Positions 17,454-26,023 of a DNA stretch of 64,000 nucleotides are shown here, in pieces. The notes beneath the pieces are model-generated. The model made no database searches, was not told the DNA's origin, and saw nothing but the letters and a program-made list of their open reading frames with translations. Origin of the DNA: an uncultured Rhodospirillales bacterium (GTDB taxonomy: Bacteria > Pseudomonadota > Alphaproteobacteria > CACIAM-22H2); contig CALANV010000025.1 of assembly GCA_937926175.1 (NCBI GenBank), positions 31,757-95,756 of the forward strand, in the 5' to 3' direction. The translations under genes and the position numbers were made by a program. The number at the start of each line of letters is the position of its first letter. Positions within the stretch are counted from its first letter, which is position 1.

Positions 17454-18535
17454 GTCCCGTCGTCTTGTACGGACTGTTGGGCCGATGCCTGCTCGCCGTA
17501 CCGGGCGCACTGCCGGCGCGCGTCATGCGGGGCAGGTTGTCGTGGACGGCGCTCGTCGCCGCCGCGAACGATGCGCTCGTGACGCCGGCCCTTCATGTCG
17601 CGCTGGGCGGGTGCGCGGCCGTGCCCGAGGATGTTCGCGCCTATCTCGGCGAACTTCATGCGCGCAACGTGCGGCGCAATCGCCGCCTCAGGCAGCAGGC
17701 GACGGAACTCGTCGCGGTGCTCAACCGGCGAGGCATAACGCCGCTTCTTCTCAAAGGCGCAGCGATGCTGTTCGAGGACGGGAATCCGTTTACGAACGGG
17801 CGGATGATCGCCGACCTCGACGTCGCCGTCGAACGCGACCAACTCGGCGATGCCGTCGCGGCGTTGGCGGCGCTCGGCTATACCCGCCTGCCGGCCGCCG
17901 TCGCGCCGCATGGCGCCGGCGACTTCGTGTGTCCCGGCCAGCCGGGCGCCGTCGATCTTCATGTCGAACTGCTGACGGCGCCGCAACTTCTGGCGTTGGA
18001 AACGGCACTGACGCGGAGCCTCGTCCGCGAGGTGGACGGCATCAGGTTTCGCGTGCTCGATTCCACCGACAGCGTCCTTCATCTCCTGCTGCATGATCTC
18101 GTGCAGGATTACGGCTACTACGACGGGCGGCTGAACCTTCGGCATCTGTACGACGTGGCGACCCTCATGCGTCGCGATGCCGTGGTCGACTGGTCGAGCC
18201 TGCGTCGGCACCTGGCCGCGTTCCGGTTGGATAGGGCACTCGACTTCTGGCTGTGTGCGATCGAGATGCTCTTCGGCGTCGCACCACCCGATCGTCTATC
18301 GTTCCGGGTGCGAACGCGCCTCCTCGTGCGATGGGCACTGCTCCAGTTGCGATATCGGCCCCTCGTTCGGGCCGGCCAGATCCTCGGCAATCTTCGGCGT
18401 AGTCTCGCCTGGTATCGTTTGCCGGAGCGGGACAAGGGATTACCCCGCGTTCGCCGCGTCGTGGCCTATCTGCGCACTTATCGCGCGCGGACGGTCAGCC
18501 GCGTTCTACATATTCTTCTCTACCGGCGCTCCTAA
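17450..18535 (+). CDS. nucleotidyltransferase-fold protein (uncharacterised NTase family)
   Basis: Likely polymerase-beta-type nucleotidyltransferase, 361 residues. The core reads RRGITPLLLKGAAMLFED (residues 94-110), then GRMIADLDVAV with Asp122 and Asp124 as the probable metal ligands. A later PGAVDLHVELL supplies the third acidic position. Homologues with this LLKG...DLD pattern form a family of uncharacterised nucleotidyltransferases often found beside HprK-like kinases. The C-terminal 150 residues are helical and Arg-rich, with no clear membrane segment. Its start overlaps the kinase stop, and 75 bases separate it from the small peptide gene. Substrate and reaction are unknown; nucleotidylation of a peptide or small molecule is an inference. 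Confidence 0.72.
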   Translation: MSPVVLYGLLGRCLLAVPGALPARVMRGRLSWTALVAAANDALVTPALHVALGGCAAVPEDVRAYLGELHARNVRRNRRLRQQATELVAVLNRRGITPLLLKGAAMLFEDGNPFTNGRMIADLDVAVERDQLGDAVAALAALGYTRLPAAVAPHGAGDFVCPGQPGAVDLHVELLTAPQLLALETALTRSLVREVDGIRFRVLDSTDSVLHLLLHDLVQDYGYYDGRLNLRHLYDVATLMRRDAVVDWSSLRRHLAAFRLDRALDFWLCAIEMLFGVAPPDRLSFRVRTRLLVRWALLQLRYRPLVRAGQILGNLRRSLAWYRLPERDKGLPRVRRVVAYLRTYRARTVSRVLHILLYRRS

Positions 18536-18610
18536 AGTCAGGCTTCCTCGTTTGCATCCGCACATCGACAATTCCGGCCACCGAACCACAAGAAGGAGGG
18601 GTGAGGAGCA

Positions 18611-18853
18611 ATGACGGCATCGACGACGGATCGGCAGACCACGCGCGATGCGGACGAGGCGCGACGCGAGTTCCTGAAACGCTGCGGGAAGTTCGCGGTC
18701 GTGACGCCACCGGCGGTTTCGTTCCTGCTGTCGACCACGCTGGATTCGCCCGCCGCAGCGGCGTCCGGCGGCGTCGGCCGGGGCGGTGGCGGAAGCGGCG
18801 GCGGTTGCGATCTGTTCTGCCAGATCGGGCGGGCCCTGGGCCGCGGCGGCTGA
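18611..18853 (+). CDS. short peptide with twin-Arg-like leader and Gly/Cys-rich tail
   Basis: An 80-residue peptide with a strong ribosome-binding region (GGAGGGG and GAGGAG upstream). The N-terminal 17 residues are polar. ARREFLKRCGKFAVV (about 17-31) resembles a twin-arginine motif and is followed by a moderately hydrophobic VTPPAVSFLLSTT and an Ala-rich PAAAAS stretch that could be a processing site. The tail (about residues 52-80) is Gly-rich and holds two Cys in GGCDLFCQIG. I do not recognise an enzyme domain. By position, as third gene after a PqqD-kinase fusion and a nucleotidyltransferase, it may be their substrate, that is a RiPP-like precursor or an exported modified peptide. This is inference. 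It ends 23 bases before the convergent addA stop. Confidence 0.65.
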   Translation: MTASTTDRQTTRDADEARREFLKRCGKFAVVTPPAVSFLLSTTLDSPAAAASGGVGRGGGGSGGGCDLFCQIGRALGRGG

Positions 18854-18876
18854 CGTCGGTCCTCTATCTGTTCGCC

Positions 18877-21800
18877 TCAGTGCGGCGCGTGCCGGTCGAG
18901 GAGATCGGCCGGCAGTTCCATCAGGCGGGGACCGTCGGTCCAGAGTAGGCAGCAGCGGATCTGCCGGTCCGGATAGATGGTCTGTACCGCGGCGCGGTAT
19001 GCGGCCATCTGCGCAAGGTAGACGCTGGGCACGTCGTCGGGATCGCGCGGTACCGGCCGGTTGGTCTTGTAGTCGAGTACGAACACGGCATCGCGCGCGA
19101 CGACGACGCGGTCGATCTGCCCCGACAGCACGCGCGTGCCGAGCCGTCCCACGATCGGCGATTCGGCGACGCCGTTGCCGGTGAAGAGATCGGCGAATTC
19201 CGGATGGTCGAGGACGGCCAGCGTCTCGCGGACGAGTTCGTCCTGCGCCTCGGCCGTAAGCCCGTGCGCCGGTCGTGCCAGGAAGCGCCGCGCCGCCGCC
19301 TCGCGTTCGTGTCGCGGCAGCTCCGGCAGCATCTGCAGCAGGCGGTGGATCAGGCGCCCGCGTTTGAACCGTGCGGCGTCGTCGCCATCGAGCGGCGAGC
19401 GCACCGGCGGCTCGACATCGGGTCGTGACGGCATCAGCGGACGCGGCGGGATCGGATCCTCGGGCGGCAGCTGATCGCACCAGCGGGGTAGGCCTGAAAT
19501 CAGGGTATCGATGCTCTGCGGCAGCGCGTCGTGCTCGGGCGGACCTTCCTGACGCAGGTGAAGGCGAATCGCTGTCTCGTTCCAGGGCAGCGTGACCTCG
19601 ACGGCGCGCGGATCGCTTTCGATCGCCGGCGCGATCAGGTCGTACCAGCAGCCGCCCGGCCGTGTCGGTCCCTGCCAGCCGCAGATGTAGAGACGGTCGC
19701 GCGCCCGGGTCGCGGCGACGTAGAGCAGCCGGCGATACTCGCGCTCGCGCGCGCGGCGCCCGCTGTCCCGCGCCGCGGCGCAGGCGCTGGTGTCGTTGCT
19801 GCTCCGGATCGGCCACAGCGGGAGCGGATCCCGGCCCTCGGTCCAAAGAATGCGCGGATCGTTCCGGCCGTCGGGCACGCCGCACGTGTCCGGCAGGAAC
19901 ACAATATTGGCTTCAAGGCCCTTGGCGCCGTGTACGGTCATGACGCGCACCTCGTCGCGGTTCTGCTCCGTATCGCGCTTGATCTCGGCGGTTCCCGCCT
20001 CGAACCAGCTCAGGAACCCCTGCAGGGTCGGCGGCCTCTGCCGCTCGTAGGCGAGTGCCTGGGCAAGGAACTCGTCGATGGCGTCGGTGGCCTCGTGGCC
20101 GAGCCGGGCGACGATGCGCTTGCGGCCGCAATCGACGCTCAGGAGACCGGCGAAGAATTCGAACGGCGGGACGTAGTCGGCCAGATCGAGCACGGCCGAC
20201 AGCTCGTCCACCGCACGCCGCCAGTGCGGGCGCTCGTCGGCGCGCATGCGCAGCTCCGTCCATAACCGGCCCTGGCGCCGGTGGCACAATGCGAACAGAT
20301 CGTCGTCGTCGAAGTTGAACAGCGGGCCTTTGAGGACGATCGCGAGATTCAGATCGTCTTCGGGCAGCAGGGCGAACTTCGCGACCGCGATCAGATCCAT
20401 GACCGCGAGCTGCTCGGCCAGGATCATGCGGTCCGCGCCGGCAACCGGCACGTTGGCCGTTTTCAGCGCGCGGACCATCTCGTCGAAAAAGGCGTCGCGC
20501 TTGCGCACGAGAATCAGGATGTCGCCGGGACGGATCGGCCGGCCGCGGGACTCGAGGATCTCGCCGTTGTCGAACCAGCCGCGGATCGTCGTGGCGATGC
20601 GGCGGGCGAGCACGGCAGGCGGGCTCGACTCGCCGACATAGTCGAGCGGGGCATCCCAGGGATCGCCGGCCTCGTCCTCGCGCGGGGCGACCGGTTTCCA
20701 CAATTCGACCATGCCGCCGGCGCTCTTGCGGTAGGGAATGTGCCGGATTTCGGTCCCATTCATGCAAACGCCATCGCGGGCTTCGGCGCGGCTGAAGATC
20801 GTATCGACGGCGTTGAGCACCGCCGCGCAGGAGCGGAACGAGATCTTGAGGTCGACCGAACGGAACACCTGGCCGGCATCCCGGGCGCGTGCCGCGAAAT
20901 GCGCGCGCATGTGCGAGACCGCCTCGGGATCGGCGCCCTGGAAGCTGAAGATCGACTGTTTATCGTCGCCGACGGCGAAGATCGTCCGTTGCCGTTCGCG
21001 TGCGCCGTGGCCGGCGAAGAACTCTTCGCTCAGTGCGGCGATGACGTCCCACTGCTCGGGGCTGGTGTCCTGTGCCTCGTCGACGAGGATATGGTCGATG
21101 CCGCCGTCGAGCTTGAACAGAACCCACGCTGCCTGGCCGCTGCGGCGCAGCAGCGCGCCGGTCTTGAAGATGAGGTCGTCATAGTCGAGAAGCGCGCGCG
21201 CCGCCTTTTCCTCCTCGTAGATGTCGAGCAGCGCCTTGCCCAGCCGCAACAGCGCCGCGGTGCCGCGTGCCACGGTGACGGCCTTCAGCCGCTCGCAGAA
21301 CTGGACGACGCGCGCCTGTTCCTTCTCCAGGATCTCAAGCGCCGCGTCGTCGCTCTTCTGCGCCTTTTGCGTGATCAGGGTTGCGCGCGGCTGTCCGTTC
21401 TTGGTCAGGAAGATATCGGCCCACTCGGTCTCGATGCGCGCGTCGCGATCGGCCGCGGCGAGCCATGCGCGTATCGCCGCCGCCCGTTTCGCATCGGCGG
21501 CGCTGCCGGTGTCGAGCGTCGCTGCGGCACGCCGCAGATCGTCTTCGGGCGTCTCGGCGACGAAGGCCGCGCGAAGCGACTCCGGTGCATCCGTTTCCAC
21601 GACGCCCAGATGGCGCCAGACCGATGCCACGAGTTTTTCGACGTCCTCGCCATGGTTCGCGAGCAGGCGCCGCAGCTTGCGCCGTTCGGCGACCAGCTCG
21701 GCGATGACTTCGCGGAAGCCGGTTTCCTCGATCTCGCCGACGACGAAGGCGAGCGCCGGGCTGAGTTTCTCGTCGCCGGATGCGGTCGCCAGCAGCCGTT

Positions 21801-22290
21801 CGCGCGCATCCTCGATGAGTTGCGCCGCGGTCGCGTCGTCCGCCACGCCGAAATGCGGCGGGACGTCCGCTTCCAGCGGAAACCGCTTCAGCAGTGACTC
21901 GCAGAACGAATGGATGGTCTGTATCCGCAGCCGGCCCGCGCAGTCGAGCGTCCGGGCGAAAAGCTGGCGCGCCAGCCGCATCTCGTCGTCCGTCGCGCCG
22001 CGGCCGAGCAGGGTGCGCAGCTCGGCGGCAAGCTCCGCATCCGGCAGCACCGACCATGTGCCGAGGCGCTTGTGCAGCCGGTTCGCCATCTCCGCCGCGG
22101 CGGCCTTGGTGAAGGTGAGGCACAGGATCGCGTTGGGCCGCGTGCCGTTCAGCAGCAGCCGCAGCACGCGGTCGGTCAGGACGCGCGTTTTGCCGGAACC
22201 GGCGTTGGCCATCACCCAGACCGACGCGACCGGATCGGACGCGCGCCGCTGGTCCTCGATGCCTGCCGGTTCCGTCACGACGTTCGTCAT
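18877..22290 (-). CDS. addA: double-strand break repair helicase-nuclease AddA
   Basis: Large subunit of the AddAB helicase-nuclease, which resects DNA double-strand ends for RecA loading. The ATG at 22290 overlaps the addB stop and gives 1137 residues. The UvrD-type Walker A ANAGSGKTRVLTDRVLR is near residue 29; ILCLTFTKAAAAEM, the DEAQD Walker B, VGDDKQSIFSFQGADP and the TVHGAKGLE motif follow. The C-terminal RecB-type nuclease shows VFVLDYKTNRP. This is the alphaproteobacterial form. It is last in the leftward tsaE-amgK-murU-addB-addA operon and faces the small peptide gene end to end. Confidence 0.95.
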   Translation of the reverse strand: MTNVVTEPAGIEDQRRASDPVASVWVMANAGSGKTRVLTDRVLRLLLNGTRPNAILCLTFTKAAAAEMANRLHKRLGTWSVLPDAELAAELRTLLGRGATDDEMRLARQLFARTLDCAGRLRIQTIHSFCESLLKRFPLEADVPPHFGVADDATAAQLIEDARERLLATASGDEKLSPALAFVVGEIEETGFREVIAELVAERRKLRRLLANHGEDVEKLVASVWRHLGVVETDAPESLRAAFVAETPEDDLRRAAATLDTGSAADAKRAAAIRAWLAAADRDARIETEWADIFLTKNGQPRATLITQKAQKSDDAALEILEKEQARVVQFCERLKAVTVARGTAALLRLGKALLDIYEEEKAARALLDYDDLIFKTGALLRRSGQAAWVLFKLDGGIDHILVDEAQDTSPEQWDVIAALSEEFFAGHGARERQRTIFAVGDDKQSIFSFQGADPEAVSHMRAHFAARARDAGQVFRSVDLKISFRSCAAVLNAVDTIFSRAEARDGVCMNGTEIRHIPYRKSAGGMVELWKPVAPREDEAGDPWDAPLDYVGESSPPAVLARRIATTIRGWFDNGEILESRGRPIRPGDILILVRKRDAFFDEMVRALKTANVPVAGADRMILAEQLAVMDLIAVAKFALLPEDDLNLAIVLKGPLFNFDDDDLFALCHRRQGRLWTELRMRADERPHWRRAVDELSAVLDLADYVPPFEFFAGLLSVDCGRKRIVARLGHEATDAIDEFLAQALAYERQRPPTLQGFLSWFEAGTAEIKRDTEQNRDEVRVMTVHGAKGLEANIVFLPDTCGVPDGRNDPRILWTEGRDPLPLWPIRSSNDTSACAAARDSGRRAREREYRRLLYVAATRARDRLYICGWQGPTRPGGCWYDLIAPAIESDPRAVEVTLPWNETAIRLHLRQEGPPEHDALPQSIDTLISGLPRWCDQLPPEDPIPPRPLMPSRPDVEPPVRSPLDGDDAARFKRGRLIHRLLQMLPELPRHEREAAARRFLARPAHGLTAEAQDELVRETLAVLDHPEFADLFTGNGVAESPIVGRLGTRVLSGQIDRVVVARDAVFVLDYKTNRPVPRDPDDVPSVYLAQMAAYRAAVQTIYPDRQIRCCLLWTDGPRLMELPADLLDRHAPH

Positions 22291-25283
22291 GTCACGTCCA
22301 TCCCGTTGCCCGACCATTCCTTCACGCGGGCAAGATGGTCGTAGTCGCCGGGCCGGCTGATCCATTGCGGACGCGGCCGCGACAGGTATGCCGTTTCGGG
22401 AAGATTGAACTGGGCGATGCGGCGCTTGAGACCTTCGAGCGCCTCCGCCGCCAGCCTTTCGGGCGTGAGCGCCGTACCGTCACGGCTTGGCTCCAGCCGC
22501 CTGTATTCGCCGGCCGGTGCGCCACCGCTCAGGCGCATGTATGTCAGCTCCGTGACCGTCTTCCCCTTGATGCCCTCGAAGCCGTGATTCAGCGCAATTG
22601 CGGCCTCGAGCGACAGTTGCGGGCTCAGGCCGCTCGCGACCTGCTTGGCGGACGGTGGCTGGCCGGTCTTGTAGTCGATGATGATGAGCCCGCCGTCGGG
22701 ACCGATATCGATGCGGTCCGCCTTGCAGCGAAGGGTGAACGGACCCGTCGGCGTCTCGATCTGCAGCGTGCCGGCAATCTCGGTCGCCGCCGGTCGCACG
22801 CCATTCGCCCGGCGTTTGCGCTCGAGCTCGACGAACCAGGCCGCGATGTGGCGGAATCGAGGCCACCAGAAGGCCCGCACCGCGGGACGGTCCATATAGG
22901 GCCGGAACGCCTCTTCGCCGTAGGTCAGCAGGCGCTGCAGCGCGTCCTCGGGCAAAGGCCCGGGGTGGTCGCGCACGAACATGTCGAGCGCCTGATGGAT
23001 CATCAGGCCGCGGTCGAGCGCGCCGGGATCCGCGTCGATCGGCTCCAGCGGCTCCAGGCGGAGCACGTGTCGCGCATAGATCGCGTAAGGGTCGCGTATC
23101 CACGTCTCGATCTGCGTCACCGACAGTTCCCGCGGACGCGACGCAACGGGCGGACGGGGGCGCGGCGGCGGTACCGGCGTGATCGTGTCCGGATGATCGA
23201 GGCGCCGGTGCCATTCGACGTACCCGTTCGCCAACGTTCGTGTCCAACGCGGATCGCCGTTCAACAACGCATCGAGGCGCAGCAACCAGCGTGACGGCAG
23301 AGTCGGTGCGCCGTCGACCTTGCTGGCGCGCGTCAGCACGACGACGGGCGCGCACGCGGCCTGTGCGAAGTCGTGCGCCGTCAGGCCGATCCGCCGCTCC
23401 GGTGACGGCAGGCCGAGTGCCGCACGCATCGGCCGCGACAGCCACGGATCCTCCTTCGCTTCCGGCGGCCATGTGCCCTCGTTGAGACCGCCCAGGATCA
23501 GCACGTCGGCGTGCTGTAGCCGTGCCTCGAGCAGTCCCCAGATGAACAGGCGGGGATGCCGGTTGAACTTCGGCCGGACCACGCGCCCGGACATCAGCGC
23601 ATCGAGCAGGCTGGGCCAGTAGCGGCCGGCGATGCCGTCGAGCAGCGGTGCCGCAAGCCGCAGATCGCCGACGAAATCGGCGAGCGCCTCGCCCGCGTCG
23701 CCGGCCCAGATTCCCGGTTCGCCCGTTTCGCTCGTCGTCAGCCATTCGGCGAAGCGCACATGGGCCGTAAGAAGGTCGGCCATCGGCGTGTTCGCAGCCG
23801 ACATATGCCGTTCGAGCGGTGCGGCCGCAAGCGCGATCTCCTCGATCCATGCCAGCAGGTCGTCGGCGTCCTTGCTGTCGGCGACGGCGGTGACGACGCC
23901 CTTGAAGCCCGGTGCGGGACGCGGACCGCGCAGGACGCGGCGTTCGAGATGACGAACGCGGCGGATGAAGTCGTCACGCGGCTTGCCGCCGGTGGCGAGC
24001 GGATGTTTCAGCAACGCGAGCAGCGAACCTGGCGTTACCTCGTCCGCGATGACCTGCGCCACCAGCCGGAAAAAGATGCCGGCGGGCGTGAGGGCAAGCG
24101 GCGTACCGGCGGAATCGTCGACGATGACCTTCCATCGCGCCAGTTCCGCGACGACGCGCCGCGCCAGGTTGCGATCGGGCGTGATCAGGGCGGCGGTTTG
24201 GCCCGGTGTCTCGATCGTCTCGCGCATCAGCAGCGCGATGGCGCCGGCCTCTTCCTGCGGCGAGGCGGCCTCGATGCGCCGCAGGCCGGTGAACGCCTCG
24301 TCGGGCGGCGGCGGCAGTGTGCGCCATGTATCGGTCGTACTGGCCGGCCGCAGGGCGTTGGCGATCAGCACGGCACGCGCGCGCCGCGCGGGATCCTCCG
24401 TTCCTGGCCATGGCCGCACCTCGTCGCGCTTCGCGCCGATCGAATCGAGCAGCCGCGCGAGACCGTGCTGCGGATGCGTCGGATCGTCGAAGCACTCCCG
24501 CCAGCAGGCCTCGTCCATGTCGAGGTCGAGTCCCGGCAGGATCAGTTTGCCGGTCGGCAGCCGCGCGACGAGCGCGAGCAGCTCCGCCGTCGCCGGGATG
24601 CTGCCGGTCGAACCGGCGGCATAGACCAGATCGGTCGGCGGCGTGTGTCCCCAGCGGCGCGCGAGCCGCCGGATCATGCGGATACGGCGCTCGGCCGGAT
24701 CCATCTGCTGGCGTTCGGCCAGAATCCGCGGCCAGTGCTCGCGGATGATCCGCAGGAAGTCGAGCGTGAGCTGCCAGTGGCCGGCAAGTTCGGCCGGCAC
24801 GAGGTCGTCCAGGCGATCGAGCGAGACTTCGTCGATCTGGACTTCGTCCAGGAACGAGGCGAGCGCTTCGGCGAGCCGGGCGGCGACGCCGGGATTGCGG
24901 TCGACGTCGGCGCGGCTGAGGATCAGCCGCGTCAGCAGAAGCTGTCGCTCGAGGGCGTCGATCGCCGGCGGCAGGTCCAGTGCGTCGGCTTCGTCGCCGG
25001 TAGTGAAGAATTCGTCGTCGTCGATGTCGCCGATCGGTTGCAGCCGCGGCAGCAACAGCGGTTCGCCGTCGGTCAGGCGCAGGAAGGCTTCGCGCAGGCT
25101 GCGGCAGGCGCGCCTGGTCGGCAACAGGACCGTGGCGCGGGCGAGCGCAATCTTGTCGCCGCCGGCATCTTCCCAGATTCCCCGGGCCAGCGTGTCGAGG
25201 AACGGCCAGCCCGCGGGAATATTGTAGATGCGCGGCCGATGGCGCAGGGCGCGACGCCCCGTGTCCGTTGCCGCCTCAGTCAT
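22287..25283 (-). CDS. addB: double-strand break repair protein AddB
   Basis: Partner of AddA in the AddAB complex. At 998 residues it matches the alphaproteobacterial AddB length. The N-terminal helicase-like region keeps TVLLPTRRACRSLREAFL but lacks a full Walker A, as expected for this family, and DVLILGGLNEGTWPP lies in the middle. The C-terminal nuclease domain has the active-site GGLIIIDYKTGQPP. Its stop overlaps the addA start and its start overlaps the murU stop, both in ATGA junctions, so expression is translationally coupled. Confidence 0.95.
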   Translation of the reverse strand: MTEAATDTGRRALRHRPRIYNIPAGWPFLDTLARGIWEDAGGDKIALARATVLLPTRRACRSLREAFLRLTDGEPLLLPRLQPIGDIDDDEFFTTGDEADALDLPPAIDALERQLLLTRLILSRADVDRNPGVAARLAEALASFLDEVQIDEVSLDRLDDLVPAELAGHWQLTLDFLRIIREHWPRILAERQQMDPAERRIRMIRRLARRWGHTPPTDLVYAAGSTGSIPATAELLALVARLPTGKLILPGLDLDMDEACWRECFDDPTHPQHGLARLLDSIGAKRDEVRPWPGTEDPARRARAVLIANALRPASTTDTWRTLPPPPDEAFTGLRRIEAASPQEEAGAIALLMRETIETPGQTAALITPDRNLARRVVAELARWKVIVDDSAGTPLALTPAGIFFRLVAQVIADEVTPGSLLALLKHPLATGGKPRDDFIRRVRHLERRVLRGPRPAPGFKGVVTAVADSKDADDLLAWIEEIALAAAPLERHMSAANTPMADLLTAHVRFAEWLTTSETGEPGIWAGDAGEALADFVGDLRLAAPLLDGIAGRYWPSLLDALMSGRVVRPKFNRHPRLFIWGLLEARLQHADVLILGGLNEGTWPPEAKEDPWLSRPMRAALGLPSPERRIGLTAHDFAQAACAPVVVLTRASKVDGAPTLPSRWLLRLDALLNGDPRWTRTLANGYVEWHRRLDHPDTITPVPPPRPRPPVASRPRELSVTQIETWIRDPYAIYARHVLRLEPLEPIDADPGALDRGLMIHQALDMFVRDHPGPLPEDALQRLLTYGEEAFRPYMDRPAVRAFWWPRFRHIAAWFVELERKRRANGVRPAATEIAGTLQIETPTGPFTLRCKADRIDIGPDGGLIIIDYKTGQPPSAKQVASGLSPQLSLEAAIALNHGFEGIKGKTVTELTYMRLSGGAPAGEYRRLEPSRDGTALTPERLAAEALEGLKRRIAQFNLPETAYLSRPRPQWISRPGDYDHLARVKEWSGNGMDVT

Positions 25284-26023
25284 GTGGCGCTGCTTGGCGC
25301 ACGCTTCACATAGCCCAGTTCGGCCTCCGTCTCGGCGATGCTTTCGGGCGTTCCCACATGGAACCAGAGCCCGTCATGCGCGATGCCGTATAGACGTCCG
25401 CGCGACTCGGCACGGTCGTAGATCAAGTTTAGCGAGAACGCGCCGGAAGGGGCATCCTTCAGCGCGCGCGGATGGATGATCTGGACGCCCGAGAACACGA
25501 ACGGGGCGACCTCGTAGCTCTTTCGTCGTCTCAGCCGGCCGAGTTGATCCATGAGGAAGTCGCCCATGCCCTCGTAGCCGCGCGCGCCGACGGACCGCTG
25601 CAGGAGCATCAGCACGTCCATGTCGGCATCGCGCCACGCCTGCGCGAGCCGGGTCAGCGCCGGCGTCGCGCCGTCCAGCCACAGATTATCCGAATTCGCG
25701 ACGAAGAAGGGGTCCGGCCCCAGCAGTGGCAAGGCGCGTACCACGCCTCCGCCGGTCTCGAGCAGCTCGGGCTCGACCGAGATGTGGATGTTCAGGTCCG
25801 TACGTTGGTGCAGATGCGCCTCGAGCTTGTCGCGATGGTGATGTGCGTTGACGACGACCTGCTCGACCCCGGCCGCGGCGAAGCGGTCGAGGACGTGGTC
25901 GATCAGCGGTTTGCCCGCAACCGGTATCAGCGGCTTCGGCATGGTGTCGGTCAGCGGCCGCATGCGCGTGCCCAGACCCGCAGCCAGCACCATGGCGCGT
26001 GATGGCATCTGATTCGTCGTCAT
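25280..26023 (-). CDS. murU: N-acetylmuramate alpha-1-phosphate uridylyltransferase
   Basis: Converts MurNAc-alpha-1-phosphate to UDP-MurNAc in the fosfomycin-bypassing peptidoglycan recycling route. The 247-residue protein has the nucleotidyltransferase signature MVLAAGLGTRMRPLTDTMPKP followed by LIPVAGKPLIDHVLD. VANSDNLWLDG supplies the metal-binding region. The gene upstream is the matching AmgK kinase, which strengthens the specific call over a generic sugar nucleotidyltransferase. It overlaps both neighbours by four bases. Confidence 0.9.
   Translation of the reverse strand: MTTNQMPSRAMVLAAGLGTRMRPLTDTMPKPLIPVAGKPLIDHVLDRFAAAGVEQVVVNAHHHRDKLEAHLHQRTDLNIHISVEPELLETGGGVVRALPLLGPDPFFVANSDNLWLDGATPALTRLAQAWRDADMDVLMLLQRSVGARGYEGMGDFLMDQLGRLRRRKSYEVAPFVFSGVQIIHPRALKDAPSGAFSLNLIYDRAESRGRLYGIAHDGLWFHVGTPESIAETEAELGYVKRAPSSAT

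Noticed and set aside
17790..18008. Short antisense frame over the nucleotidyltransferase gene as an immunity or antitoxin gene
   Set aside because: Arg-rich shadow sequence with no ribosome-binding site.
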